Assembly (NCBI GenBank): GCA_023409535.1 | Contig: JAEYGZ010000036.1 | Coordinates: 1-64,000, forward strand | Direction: 5' to 3' | DNA: 64,000 nt | Origin: Bacillota bacterium | GTDB taxonomy: Bacteria; Bacillota; Clostridia; Lachnospirales; Lachnospiraceae | In this document: piece after piece, positions 32,618 to 41,267 of the stretch | Layout of the letters: each line of letters opens with the position of its first letter | How positions within the stretch are numbered: position 1 is the first letter of the stretch | Program-made: the position numbers and the translations under genes | Notes under the pieces: generated by a model | What the model was told of the DNA's origin: nothing | The model's database searches: none | The model's input: only the letters and a program-made list of their open reading frames with translations

Positions 32618-34050
32618 ATCTGATCTTTGAAAAAGGAATGGCGGGGAGAGGCTGTGATTTGCTTCCGGAGAGCGATGTTAAGGTAACGGCACCCTCGGAG
32701 AAGTTCCTGCGTAAGAAAGCATTGCAGCTTCCTGAAGTGTCTGAGACAGAGATCAGCAGACATTATACCCAGTTAATGAAGCGTACCTTTGGTGTCAATG
32801 ACGGTTTTTATCCGCTGGGCTCCTGTACAATGAAGTATAATCCCAAGATAAATGAAGATATTGCAAAGCTCTCCGGTTTTACCGGCGTACATCCTTTGCA
32901 GCCGGAAGGGACGGTTCAAGGCTGTCTTGAGGTGATGAAGAAAGCGGAGGAAGCTTTATGTGAAGTAACCGGAATGGATGCCATTGATTTTCAGCCGGCA
33001 GCAGGCGCTCATGGTGAATTTACAGGATTAAAACTAATCTGGGCATATCATCAGGACCGGAAGGATACCAGGAGAACAAAGATCATAGTTCCGGACTCTG
33101 CCCATGGTACCAATCCTGCCAGTGCTGCGATGGCTGGTTTCTCTGTAGTAAATATCCCCTCTACCAGGGAAGGCTATGTAGACCTTGAGGAGCTGCGAAA
33201 GGCTGTGGGTGAGGACACCGCCGGCTTTATGCTGACCAATCCCAATACCGTCGGTATGTTTGATGAGAATATTCTGGAGATTACCAGGATCATTCATGAG
33301 GCAGGCGGCTTGAATTATTATGATGGTGCGAATTTAAATGCCATCATGGGAATTGCACGTCCCGGTGATATGGGCTTTGATGTGGTGCATTTAAACCTTC
33401 ATAAAACCTTCTCCACCCCTCACGGCGGCGGCGGTCCCGGCAGCGGCCCTGTAGGCTGTAAGGAGCAGCTGATGAAGTATCTGCCCACACCCCGCATCAT
33501 AGAAAAGGACGGAAGCTATGAATTTGCAGCAAAGTCCGAGGTGAGCATCGGCAGGGTGAAGGCTTTCTATGGTAATTTTCTTGTGGTAGTCAGGGCATTG
33601 ACCTATATCCTGGCCTTAGGTGCCGAGGGACTTAGAAATGCTTCTGAAAATGCTGTAATCAATGCCAATTATATGCTCCACTTATTGAAGGATACCTTTG
33701 ACATACCATTTCCCGGGCCCTGTATGCATGAATTTGTAATTTCTCTGGAGGAGCTCAAGAAAGAGAAGGGAGTCTCTGCCCTGGATTTTGCCAAGACGAT
33801 GCTGGATTACGGTATTCATCCGCCGACGATGTATTTCCCTCTGATTGTTCATGAAGCATTGATGGTTGAGCCCACTGAGACAGAGACCAGGGAGACACTG
33901 ATGGAGGTGGCTGAAGTCTATAAGCAGATTTATGAGAGAGCAGGGAAGGAGCCGGAGACACTTCATTTAAGTCCTGTTACGACGCCGGTCGGACGTCCGG
34001 ATGAGGTGAATGCTGCCAGGAACCCTGTCCTTCGATATCAATTCAAATAA
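32614..34050 (+). CDS. gcvPB: Glycine dehydrogenase (decarboxylating) subunit 2
   Basis: 478 residues. The pyridoxal-phosphate lysine is Lys264 in LNLHKTFSTPHGGGGPG. Other family blocks: YPLGSCTMKYNPK, FQPAAGAHGEFTGL and DSAHGTNPASAAMAGF. It provides the cofactor-binding half of the P protein. Coupled to gcvPA through the ATGA overlap. It is followed by a hairpin-rich 200-bp gap, then lplA. Confidence 0.97.
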   Translation: MNLIFEKGMAGRGCDLLPESDVKVTAPSEKFLRKKALQLPEVSETEISRHYTQLMKRTFGVNDGFYPLGSCTMKYNPKINEDIAKLSGFTGVHPLQPEGTVQGCLEVMKKAEEALCEVTGMDAIDFQPAAGAHGEFTGLKLIWAYHQDRKDTRRTKIIVPDSAHGTNPASAAMAGFSVVNIPSTREGYVDLEELRKAVGEDTAGFMLTNPNTVGMFDENILEITRIIHEAGGLNYYDGANLNAIMGIARPGDMGFDVVHLNLHKTFSTPHGGGGPGSGPVGCKEQLMKYLPTPRIIEKDGSYEFAAKSEVSIGRVKAFYGNFLVVVRALTYILALGAEGLRNASENAVINANYMLHLLKDTFDIPFPGPCMHEFVISLEELKKEKGVSALDFAKTMLDYGIHPPTMYFPLIVHEALMVEPTETETRETLMEVAEVYKQIYERAGKEPETLHLSPVTTPVGRPDEVNAARNPVLRYQFK

Positions 34051-34052
34051 TG

Positions 34053-34190
34053 TGCATTTCGGGCATAGCCCGAAATGTTATCCCGATCCGGGTGTCAACT
34101 GTGTCACCCGGATCTTATCAGTGTACTCAGAGGGGTAACGGTACTCAGAGGAGCACACTGTACTCGGTGTGGGTGCACTGCTCTTAATAT
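34053..34190. repeat. Intergenic hairpin cluster between gcvPB and lplA
   Basis: Two strong stem-loops stand in a row: CATTTCGGGC/GCCCGAAATG (34055-34064 with 34068-34077, 3-base loop) and GATCCGGGTG/CACCCGGATC (34085-34094 with 34105-34114). They are followed by three copies of GTACTC-type text at 34123, 34141 and 34160 (18-19 bp apart; the first two are GTACTCAGAGG). None has a T-run, so they are more likely RNA-stability or processing structures within the operon than terminators. Confidence 0.7.
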
Positions 34191-34249
34191 GGATGTTTTA
34201 CCAGTTGAGGAGTACGTCAAGGTATTTAAACCTAAGGGAGAGATAAGCT

Positions 34250-35245
34250 ATGATTGAAGCCGTAAAATATATTATTACTAAGGAGACAGATCCTTATAAG
34301 AACCTGCCTTTGGAGGCATATTTGTTAAAGCATGTAAAGGAACAGGAGGTTATCCTGTACCTCTGGCAGAATGAGCGCACCGTTGTTATCGGCAAGAACC
34401 AGAATCCCTGGAAGGAATGCAAGATTGCCGAGCTGGAAGCGGACGGCGGCAGATTGGTACGCCGTTTATCCGGAGGCGGTGCAGTATTTCATGATTTGGG
34501 TAATTTGAATTTTACATTTCTGGCGACGAGAGAAAACTACAATGTGGATAAGCAGCTGGAGGTTATTGTGCGGGCGGTGAACGGTCTGGGGATTCCTGCG
34601 ATGAAATCCGGCCGGAATGACATTACGGCGGAGGGTAAAAAATTCTCCGGTAATGCTTTTTTTTCGGATGGTGTTCATCATTACCATCACGGAACAATTT
34701 TGGTTCATGTGGATATGAGTATGCTTTCCCATTATCTGAATGTTTCGAGAGATAAGCTGGTCACAAAGGGCGTGGATTCGGTGCGTTCCAGAGTGACAAA
34801 CCTGACAGAGTTTCTGCCTGAGCTGACCATCGACAGAATGAAAGGGGAGTTAATCAAGGCGTTCGGCCAGGTATACGGTCTTTCTGCGCAGGAAATGAGC
34901 GGCACTGAGCTTGACGGAGCAGAAATTGCGGCCCTTGAGAAAAAGTTCTCTTCCTGGGAGTGGAATTTGGGTAAGAAGATGGAGTTTAACTATACTCTGG
35001 ATCGAAGATTTTCCTGGGGAGATATCGAGCTTAAACTAAAAGTTGATTTGGGTAAGATTACGGATTGCGTGGCTTATTCGGATGCGCTGGAGACAGAATA
35101 CTTTGAACGGCTGGCAGCGGCAATGACCGGTACCAGACTCTCTTCCTCGGATATGGTGAACGCAATTCAAGAACTTCCTGTTAAACCGGAGCAGACACCG
35201 ATACAGGAGGATATCATCAGCCTGATCCGGGAGGCCCGGTTATAG
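34250..35245 (+). CDS. lplA: Lipoate-protein ligase A
   Basis: 331 residues. Family motifs: NERTVVIGKNQNPWKECK, GGRLVRRLSGGGAVFHDLGNLNFTF (lipoate/ATP site), GRNDITAEGKKFSGNAFF with the invariant Lys, and HHGTILVHVD. It attaches lipoate, through lipoyl-AMP, to the lysine of GcvH, and has the C-terminal accessory domain. The gene lies in the glycine-cleavage operon. Its ATG follows GGGAGAGATAAGCT. Confidence 0.95.
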   Translation: MIEAVKYIITKETDPYKNLPLEAYLLKHVKEQEVILYLWQNERTVVIGKNQNPWKECKIAELEADGGRLVRRLSGGGAVFHDLGNLNFTFLATRENYNVDKQLEVIVRAVNGLGIPAMKSGRNDITAEGKKFSGNAFFSDGVHHYHHGTILVHVDMSMLSHYLNVSRDKLVTKGVDSVRSRVTNLTEFLPELTIDRMKGELIKAFGQVYGLSAQEMSGTELDGAEIAALEKKFSSWEWNLGKKMEFNYTLDRRFSWGDIELKLKVDLGKITDCVAYSDALETEYFERLAAAMTGTRLSSSDMVNAIQELPVKPEQTPIQEDIISLIREARL

Positions 35246-35328
35246 GGTGACATTCTGCATGATAGGGTGTAATATTATATAGTGCACAAACTAATTCCAA
35301 AGGAAGGGCATATAAGGTGGTGTGAAAA

Positions 35329-36771
35329 ATGGAGAATAGATTTGATCTGATTGTGATCGGTTCCGGACCCGGCGGCTATGTTGCAGCAATTAAAGCTGCA
35401 AAGCTGGGGATGAAGACTGCAATTATAGAGGAACGGGAGATTGGCGGTACCTGCTTAAATCGCGGATGTATTCCCACAAAGACACTGATGCACAGCTCCC
35501 ATCTGTATTATGAGGCACAGAGACTTCAGGAGCTGGGCATTACGGTAGAGGGAATCCATATGGATTATGACCGTCTGAAGGAACGTAAGGAGTCTGTTAT
35601 AGGCAGGATGCGTCAGGGAATTACCTCATTGCTGGAGGCGAATAAGATTGCCGTCTTTCAGGGAAGCGCAAAGATCATCGATAGCGGCAGAGTGCAGGTT
35701 ACCGGAAAACGGCCGTCTGAAGCCGGCACTTCAGACGAAGAGAATACATCTTCCATGAATCTGTTGGAACTGGCGGCAGACAAGCTTCTGCTGGCAACAG
35801 GATCAAAGCCGGTTCTTCCGGGAATGGAAGGAGCCGGGCTGGCAATCACCAGCGACGAGCTCTTATCCATGGAGAAGATCTATCATAAATTACTGATTAT
35901 CGGCGGCGGTGTGATCGGAGTTGAATTTGCCACTCTGTATCAGGAATTTGGATATCAGGTGGAGATTGTGGAAGCCATGGACCGAATTCTGCCGGGACTT
36001 GATAAGGAGATTTCCCAGAGTATCGCTATGGGGCTGAAGAAGAAAGGTGTTTCAATCCATACCAAAGCAAAGGTTACCCGTATCTATACACTGGAGGACG
36101 GGAAGATGGGCTGCGACTATGTGGAGAAGGAGGTAACAAATACTTCTCATGCAGATGCCGTATTGATGGCTGTGGGAAGACGGGCGAATACGGAGGGCCT
36201 GTTTGCTGAGAGCTTACCGATTGCGATGGATGGAGCCGCTATTCAGGTCAATGAGTGCTTTGAGACCAGCATACCGGGTATTTATGCGATCGGAGACGTG
36301 ATAAAGGGAAAGCAGCTTGCCCATGCTGCCAGCGCACAGGGAATTGCCGCGGTGGAACATATGGCAGGAAAAACACGTTCCGTAGATTTGTCGGTTATCC
36401 CTGCCTGTGTCTATACCACGCCGGAGGCTGCGGCAGTCGGGATGAGTGAAGAGGAAGCAGCACAGGCCGGCTATAAAATAAAGACAGGTAAATATCCGAT
36501 GCTTGGGAACGGGAAGACTTTGCTATCCGCCGGAGAACGCGGCTTTATCAAGGTCATCAGTGAGGCGGAGACAGGCAAACTTCTTGGTGCTGTGCTGCTG
36601 TGTGACAGGGCGACGGATATGATCAGTGAATTTGCCACAGCAATTACCAATGGCTTGACGATACATGATATGGCCACAGTCATCCGCCCGCATCCGACTT
36701 ATAGTGAGGCTGTCACGGAAGCAGTTGAGGATGTGGAGGGGATGGCAATCCATTTGATGCCGGGAAGATAG
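35329..36771 (+). CDS. lpdA: Dihydrolipoyl dehydrogenase (glycine cleavage L protein)
   Basis: 480 residues, flavoprotein disulfide reductase. FAD site GSGPGGYVAAIKAA, redox pair Cys42-Cys47 in GGTCLNRGCIPTKT, NAD site IIGGGVIGVEFATL, FAD site YAIGDVIKG, and the C-terminal His455-Glu460 pair in HPTYSEAV. It reoxidises dihydrolipoyl GcvH with NAD. There is no fused lipoyl domain. The last base of its stop is the first base of the first hairpin repeat downstream. An insert with EAGTSDEENTSS (about 128-145) is a slight length oddity. Confidence 0.96.
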   Translation: MENRFDLIVIGSGPGGYVAAIKAAKLGMKTAIIEEREIGGTCLNRGCIPTKTLMHSSHLYYEAQRLQELGITVEGIHMDYDRLKERKESVIGRMRQGITSLLEANKIAVFQGSAKIIDSGRVQVTGKRPSEAGTSDEENTSSMNLLELAADKLLLATGSKPVLPGMEGAGLAITSDELLSMEKIYHKLLIIGGGVIGVEFATLYQEFGYQVEIVEAMDRILPGLDKEISQSIAMGLKKKGVSIHTKAKVTRIYTLEDGKMGCDYVEKEVTNTSHADAVLMAVGRRANTEGLFAESLPIAMDGAAIQVNECFETSIPGIYAIGDVIKGKQLAHAASAQGIAAVEHMAGKTRSVDLSVIPACVYTTPEAAAVGMSEEEAAQAGYKIKTGKYPMLGNGKTLLSAGERGFIKVISEAETGKLLGAVLLCDRATDMISEFATAITNGLTIHDMATVIRPHPTYSEAVTEAVEDVEGMAIHLMPGR

Positions 36772-37000
36772 TGTGAATTATAAAAGGCATAATTCACACG
36801 TTGAATTTATGCATGCGAGCAAGTCGCATGCGTGGACGCTAGTGTGAATAGTCCCGCAAAGAACATGCGGGCCATTGAAAGAATAGCAAAAGCGGCTATT
36901 CTTCACGGTTTATGCCCAAAAGGCATGGCGTTAGTGTGAATTATTGAAAAGCATAATTCACACTTGGAAGTTTGCGCCTGCGTCATCCTCGGCGCAAACT
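36771..37000. repeat. Array of GTGTGAATTA hairpin repeats
   Basis: Three units carry GTGTGAAT arms: GTGTGAATTA/TAATTCACAC at 36771-36780 with 36790-36799; GTGTGAATAG paired with CTATTCTTCAC (36842-36906); and GTGTGAATTA/TAATTCACAC at 36934-36943 with 36954-36963. Between and after them stand further stems: GCATGCGA/TCGCATGC (36811-36831), CCCGCA/TGCGGG (36853-36871), AAGAATAGC/GCTATTCTT (36879-36903, alternative to the second unit), ATGCC/GGCAT (36912-36926) and AGTTTGCGCC/GGCGCAAACT (36969-37000). No coding frame fits. Single copies of the same unit occur at 47050, 58415 and 59432. Confidence 0.85.
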
Positions 37001-37053
37001 AATCCAAAGATGCAGGCATGTTTATGAACGAGAAAATAAAGTGAGGTTAAAAT

Positions 37054-37599
37054 ATGAGAATACTTGCAGAAGATACCATGGCATTGGTAATTGATTTTCA
37101 GGAGAAGTTAGTCCCGGTGATAAGCCATCAGGAAGAACTTCTTCATAATACGGAGATATTGGTCAAAGGCTTACAGGTGCTGGGGATACCAATGGTTGTC
37201 ACACAACAATACACCAAAGGAATAGGACAGACAGTACCGGTTCTGGCAGATATTTTTGGGGAAGACTTTTCCTTTGAGGATAAGCTGACCTTCAGTTGTG
37301 CCCAGGATGAGACGATTCTGAGTAAGATTAAGGCAGCCGGTAAGAAAAATATCATTGTATGCGGAATTGAAGCACATATCTGTGTGCTGCAGACGATTAT
37401 CGACTTAATTGCTTTGGGTTATCATGTGATAATAGTTGAGGATTGTGTCAGCTCCCGGAGGGACTATGACTGCCAGGCCGGAATCAAACGCGCCATCCAG
37501 GAAGGGGCAATTCCCGCAACCTATGAGTCTATTCTGTTTGAGCTGACCAGAGTTGCGAAAACAGATGTGTTTAAAGAAATATCAAGACTCATTAAATAG
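37054..37599 (+). CDS. Isochorismatase-family cysteine hydrolase
   Basis: 181 residues with the complete catalytic triad: Asp14 (LVIDFQEKL), Lys77 (EDKLTFSC) and Cys110 (VCGIEAHICVLQT). The family hydrolyses amides or vinyl ethers (nicotinamidase, isochorismatase, and many unknown members such as YcaC-like proteins). The substrate cannot be told. It lies 283 bp beyond lpdA, separated by the hairpin array, so it may be partly co-transcribed with the gcv operon. A long hairpin follows. Confidence 0.9.
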   Translation: MRILAEDTMALVIDFQEKLVPVISHQEELLHNTEILVKGLQVLGIPMVVTQQYTKGIGQTVPVLADIFGEDFSFEDKLTFSCAQDETILSKIKAAGKKNIIVCGIEAHICVLQTIIDLIALGYHVIIVEDCVSSRRDYDCQAGIKRAIQEGAIPATYESILFELTRVAKTDVFKEISRLIK

Positions 37600-37651
37600 A
37601 CCTGCCTAAAAGGAAACGATCGTATTAAGAAATCAATTATGGCGAGGAATC

Positions 37652-37750
37652 AAAAAAAGCTATGCATGAACAGTCCGTGCCCCCAAAAGTTAGACCAAAA
37701 ATCTAATAAATGGGAGGTTGCATCATTACTGTGCCATGCATAGCTTTTTT
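37652..37750. terminator. Terminator-like hairpin enclosing a possible IS end
   Basis: A16-type arm AAAAAAGCTATGCATG (37653-37668) pairs perfectly with CATGCATAGCTTTTTT (37735-37750), 16 bp, and a further CAGT/ACTG pairing (37671-37674 with 37728-37731). The loop of about 50 bases contains TGCCCCCAAAAGTTAGAC (37678-37695), which resembles the terminal repeat of IS3-family elements, and GGGAGG further on. It lies between convergent genes (isochorismatase-family and LacI). Confidence 0.6.
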
Positions 37751-37769
37751 ATTATTCTGATATCAGGGA

Positions 37770-38819
37770 TTAAAAATTTGTGCTTTCACCGTATATAATG
37801 TTGGAATTTATGTAGGTGATTTCTGTGGAGGTATAGGGAAAATCAATTCGGTACAATAGCTGCTTTGCAAGCCGGATGCCCAGGGAACGGGTCTGAACCT
37901 GAACGGTGGTAAGCCGTTCGGCGATTCCGGGATACTCCGTACTGCCATCAAAGCCTGAGATTGCAATATCTTCGGGAACATGGATATTATTATCATTCAG
38001 ATACTGAAGCACGAAATATGCCACATAATCACTTACACAGACAAAGGCCTGAGGCAGTTTCTTCAGTCCGGCTAAAAAACTGTTAATCTGTTCGCGGTAG
38101 GTATAGATGCCGATGGTTCCTGTGAAGCAGAGCTCCGGGTTCACAGGAAGATTATTCTGATTCATTGCCTCCAGATATCCTTCGAAGCGGTCACGATTGG
38201 TTCTTGCATATCCGGTATCGCCGATGAACCCGATTTCTGTCCGCCCTCTCTTAATAATATCATTGGTGATCATGCAAACGCTCGATTTGCCTTCAAGTAA
38301 GAATAAATCACCGGTTAAGGCATCTGTCGGTATTGCTGAAACCATATCCAGAAAAATCTTCGGTATTTTAAGCTCATTTAGTGCACACAATAAATCATAA
38401 TCATATACGTTCAAAACAACCATGCCCTGGATGGAACCATTGGTCAGACCGGCAGGGAGGGTATAACCCGGTGTCATCTTCGAGGGAAGATAAGTATACA
38501 TCATGTTGACGTTTGCTTTGTCCAGCTCTTTTGCAATCTGATGAATGATATTCATCCAGAATACGGAGGATTCCGGCCGCGAAACAACTACGGTTACCGT
38601 CTTTTGACCTGCATCGGCAGCTTCCTCGGAATCCGACAGAGCAGAGCCGCCGGACTTTAAAGACTGGCCTTGTTTGAAATAACCCATTTCACGGGCTTTG
38701 CTGTAGATTTGATTTACTAATACATCAGAGACTCCCGGTTGATTGTTCAATACCTTCCATACGGTTACCCGGGATATATTTAAAGCATCAGCCACATCCT
38801 GCATGGTTATCTTCTTCAT
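37770..38819 (-). CDS. LacI family transcriptional regulator of the glycan locus
   Basis: 349 residues. The N-terminal helix-turn-helix reads TMQDVADALNISRVTVWKVLNNQPGVSD (about 4-31), followed by a periplasmic-binding-protein-like ligand domain (VVVSRPESSVFWMNIIHQI, IGFIGDTGYARTNRDRFEGYLEAM, AISGFDGSTEYPGIAERLTTVQ). It is transcribed away from the permease/glycosidase operon starting at 39209, so it is probably the local sugar-responsive regulator. The start follows TGGAGAATTATT. There is a variable linker with acidic residues near 60-75. Confidence 0.93.
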   Translation of the reverse strand: MKKITMQDVADALNISRVTVWKVLNNQPGVSDVLVNQIYSKAREMGYFKQGQSLKSGGSALSDSEEAADAGQKTVTVVVSRPESSVFWMNIIHQIAKELDKANVNMMYTYLPSKMTPGYTLPAGLTNGSIQGMVVLNVYDYDLLCALNELKIPKIFLDMVSAIPTDALTGDLFLLEGKSSVCMITNDIIKRGRTEIGFIGDTGYARTNRDRFEGYLEAMNQNNLPVNPELCFTGTIGIYTYREQINSFLAGLKKLPQAFVCVSDYVAYFVLQYLNDNNIHVPEDIAISGFDGSTEYPGIAERLTTVQVQTRSLGIRLAKQLLYRIDFPYTSTEITYINSNIIYGESTNF

Positions 38820-39208
38820 AATAATTCTCCATTCCGCCGTAACGTCATAGATGCGGCGCCCACATTATTTATACCGATTATATCATAGCAAAAAACAAAT
38901 AACAATCATTATTTACAACAATTTTAACTTAATATTTAACATTTATATGTTATCAAATGTTAAATTTGCGTTATGACAAGGAAAAGAGAATTATTCCGAA
39001 AAAAGGTGTATAATTGTAAATAATATATAAAAATATTATGACTAGTATGGAATATCCATACATAAATACAATAATGGTATATCGATGTTAAAGTAATATA
39101 TAAAATAAATTGATAAAAATATTAAATACTATATTGAAATGACAACAGAAATATGATACTATATCCTCAGGCCAGAAGTTATAAGCAGAAGAAAACGGAG
39201 GTATTACA
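38820..39208. promoter_or_regulatory. Divergent control region of LacI regulator and glycan operon
   Basis: 389 bp, very AT-rich. It contains an 11-bp perfect inverted repeat ATTTAACATTT/AAATGTTAAAT (38934-38944 and 38955-38965) and two oppositely oriented copies of TTGTAAATAAT (complement near 38908-38918, direct near 39014-39024), candidate regulator sites. A promoter, TTGAAA (39134-39139), 17 bp, TACTAT (39157-39162), is placed about 45 bp before the first permease gene. No catabolite-repression site of the usual form was recognised. Confidence 0.5.
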
Positions 39209-40180
39209 GTGGTCAAAGTTAAAAATGATAAAAATCTACCAAAGCCGAAAAGAAGAAGCAGATGGAAACGGGATGATACCGAACTCACACTCCTCGCTCT
39301 GCCAACTACCATATGGTATATACTCTTTAGCTTTCTTCCCATGTTCGGAATTATCATATCCTTTAAGAACTTCAAGATATTTCCGGGACATAACTTTATT
39401 TATAATTTGTTCCACAGTGATTGGTATGGTTTGAAGAACTTCCAATTTTTAATTAAGTCAAAGGATCTTGTAATTCTTCTTCGTAATACCTTAGGATATA
39501 ATATTTTGTTTATTATTTTGGGAATACTGATACCGGTCACCCTTGCGATCATGATCAGCCTTCTACATAGTAAGAGAGGCTCGAAGGTTTATCAGACGAT
39601 GATGTTCTTTCCTCATTTTATGTCCTGGGTGGTAATCAGCTATTTTGTTTTTGCTTTCCTCAGTATGGATAAAGGCATCATCAATGGTATGCTCCAATCC
39701 TTTGGGAAGGATACGGTTCAATGGTATATGGAACCTAAATATTGGCCCATTATATTGACTTTCATGCAGGTATGGAAGACGGCAGGCTACAGTATGGTCG
39801 TATATCTGGCAAGCATTACCGGAATTGATCAGACCTTGTATGAGGCGGCAGTGATCGACGGGGCGACGAAATGGCAGCAGGTGAAATTCATTACCCTGCC
39901 CAGTCTGAAGACCATCGTCATTATGATGTTCATTCTTAATGTCGGCAGAATCTTTTACTCTGATTTTGGTTTGTTCTATCAGACCACCAGAGGTGCAACC
40001 GGTCTTTTATATAATGTGTCATCCACAATAGATACGTATGTATATAATGCATTACAGAAAAATACCCCGGTTGGTATGACCGCCGCCGCTACCTTCTTTC
40101 AGTCGGTAGCCTGCTGTATCACAATTCTTGCGGCGAACTGGATCGTAAAGAAGATAGATCGTGAAAGTGCGATTATTTAA
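39209..40180 (+). CDS. Carbohydrate ABC transporter permease, LplB/MalF type
   Basis: 323 residues, GTG start behind GGAGGTATTACA, basic N-terminus (KPKRRSRWKR), then six membrane helices (LLALPTTIWYILFSFLPMFGIIISF is the first). The ATPase-contact loop is complete: YEAAVIDGATKWQQVKFITLPSL. It resembles the LplB/YtcP system for complex oligosaccharides. It pairs with the next gene. No ATPase gene is in the locus, as usual for this class in Firmicutes, where a shared MsmK-type ATPase is used. Confidence 0.93.
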   Translation: MVKVKNDKNLPKPKRRSRWKRDDTELTLLALPTTIWYILFSFLPMFGIIISFKNFKIFPGHNFIYNLFHSDWYGLKNFQFLIKSKDLVILLRNTLGYNILFIILGILIPVTLAIMISLLHSKRGSKVYQTMMFFPHFMSWVVISYFVFAFLSMDKGIINGMLQSFGKDTVQWYMEPKYWPIILTFMQVWKTAGYSMVVYLASITGIDQTLYEAAVIDGATKWQQVKFITLPSLKTIVIMMFILNVGRIFYSDFGLFYQTTRGATGLLYNVSSTIDTYVYNALQKNTPVGMTAAATFFQSVACCITILAANWIVKKIDRESAII

Positions 40181-40216
40181 GAGGGCATCTTAACCAATCC
40201 CGGAACGGAGGTAGCT

Positions 40217-41140
40217 ATGAGAAAAGCAAGTAATGAAGAGGCAAGCTCGAAGCTTAACAGAATAAAAAAATCGACGGATCTTCTTTTTAATATAATATTT
40301 ATTATTTTGGCTCTTTGCTGTATTATCCCGGTGGTATTTGTGTTTATGATATCTATCACCTCGGAGGCATCCCTGACCAAATTCGGATATCAGATGATAC
40401 CAAAGGAGTTCTCCCTTGGCTCTTACCGGTTCCTGTGGGGCGAGAAGGAGATGATCTTTAAGGCACTTGGTGTATCCGTATTCGTTACCCTGATAGGAAC
40501 TGCAATCGGTGTTGTACTGACAACAACCATGGGATATGTGCTTTCCAGACCCGGTTATAAGCTAAATGGTTTTCTAACCTGGGTGGTGTTTATTCCCATG
40601 ATATTTAACGGCGGTATGATTGCATCCTATGTCATTAATACCAATCTTCTTGGGTTAAAGGATACTGTGTGGGCTTTGGTTCTCCCATTGGCGGTGTCAT
40701 CGTTTAATATTATTATCTGCAAAACCTTTTTCAGGACAACGATCCCTGACTCAATCGTAGAGTCGGCAAAGATTGACGGGGCAACCCAGCTGAATATATT
40801 TACAAGGATTGTGCTGCCGATTTCTAAGCCGGTAATCGCGACCATCAGTCTGTTTCTTTGCTTTGGATACTGGAATGACTGGTTCCAGTCATCCCTTTAT
40901 ATCAGCAACAGCAATTTATATTCCTTACAGGCGTTGTTAAATAATATTCAGAAGAATATTCAATTCCTGGCAAATAACCCTTCTGCGGGACTTTCCCTCC
41001 AGCAATACAGAAATATGATGCCGGCAGAGGGTGCCAGAATGGCAATCGCAATTGTTATCGTTGTACCGATTGCCTGTGCTTATCCCTTTTTCCAGAAATA
41101 TTTTATTTCGGGACTTACGATAGGCGCCATCAAAGGATAA
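40217..41140 (+). CDS. Carbohydrate ABC transporter permease, YtcP/MalG type
   Basis: 307 residues with six membrane helices and the contact loop VESAKIDGATQLNIFTRIVLPISKPVIATI. A basic, short cytoplasmic start (ASSKLNRIKKSTDLL) precedes helix one. The ending GARMAIAIVIVVPIACAYPFFQKYFISGLTIGAIKG is typical of this class. It lies 36 bp after its partner. It forms the membrane channel with the LplB-type gene for the oligosaccharide bound by the next lipoprotein. Confidence 0.93.
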   Translation: MRKASNEEASSKLNRIKKSTDLLFNIIFIILALCCIIPVVFVFMISITSEASLTKFGYQMIPKEFSLGSYRFLWGEKEMIFKALGVSVFVTLIGTAIGVVLTTTMGYVLSRPGYKLNGFLTWVVFIPMIFNGGMIASYVINTNLLGLKDTVWALVLPLAVSSFNIIICKTFFRTTIPDSIVESAKIDGATQLNIFTRIVLPISKPVIATISLFLCFGYWNDWFQSSLYISNSNLYSLQALLNNIQKNIQFLANNPSAGLSLQQYRNMMPAEGARMAIAIVIVVPIACAYPFFQKYFISGLTIGAIKG

Positions 41141-41142
41141 TC

Positions 41143-41154
41143 GCGGCATGCCGC
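41143..41154. repeat. Short palindrome after the second permease gene
   Basis: GCGGCATGCCGC is a perfect 12-base palindrome starting 2 bp after the permease stop codon, ahead of the binding-protein gene. It could shield the permease mRNA 3' end. Confidence 0.4.
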
Positions 41155-41267
41155 AATTTGGATATTTACTTTTTCAGCCGCAGGATGCGCTTAAAGGCCT
41201 GAGTGGATTTTGCGGAGGGAAAGTCAATATAAAATTAAGAAAGTAAGTTATTTAAGGAGGATATATT

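Noticed and set aside
34075..34257. 60-codon open frame with several cysteines between gcvPB and lplA
   Set aside because: It runs through two strong hairpins and repeated GTACTC text, has no ribosome binding site and overlaps the lplA start. The cysteines come from repeat DNA.
36771..37000. CRISPR array
   Set aside because: The repeats are hairpins of changing length without constant direct repeats and spacers, and no cas genes are present anywhere in the window.
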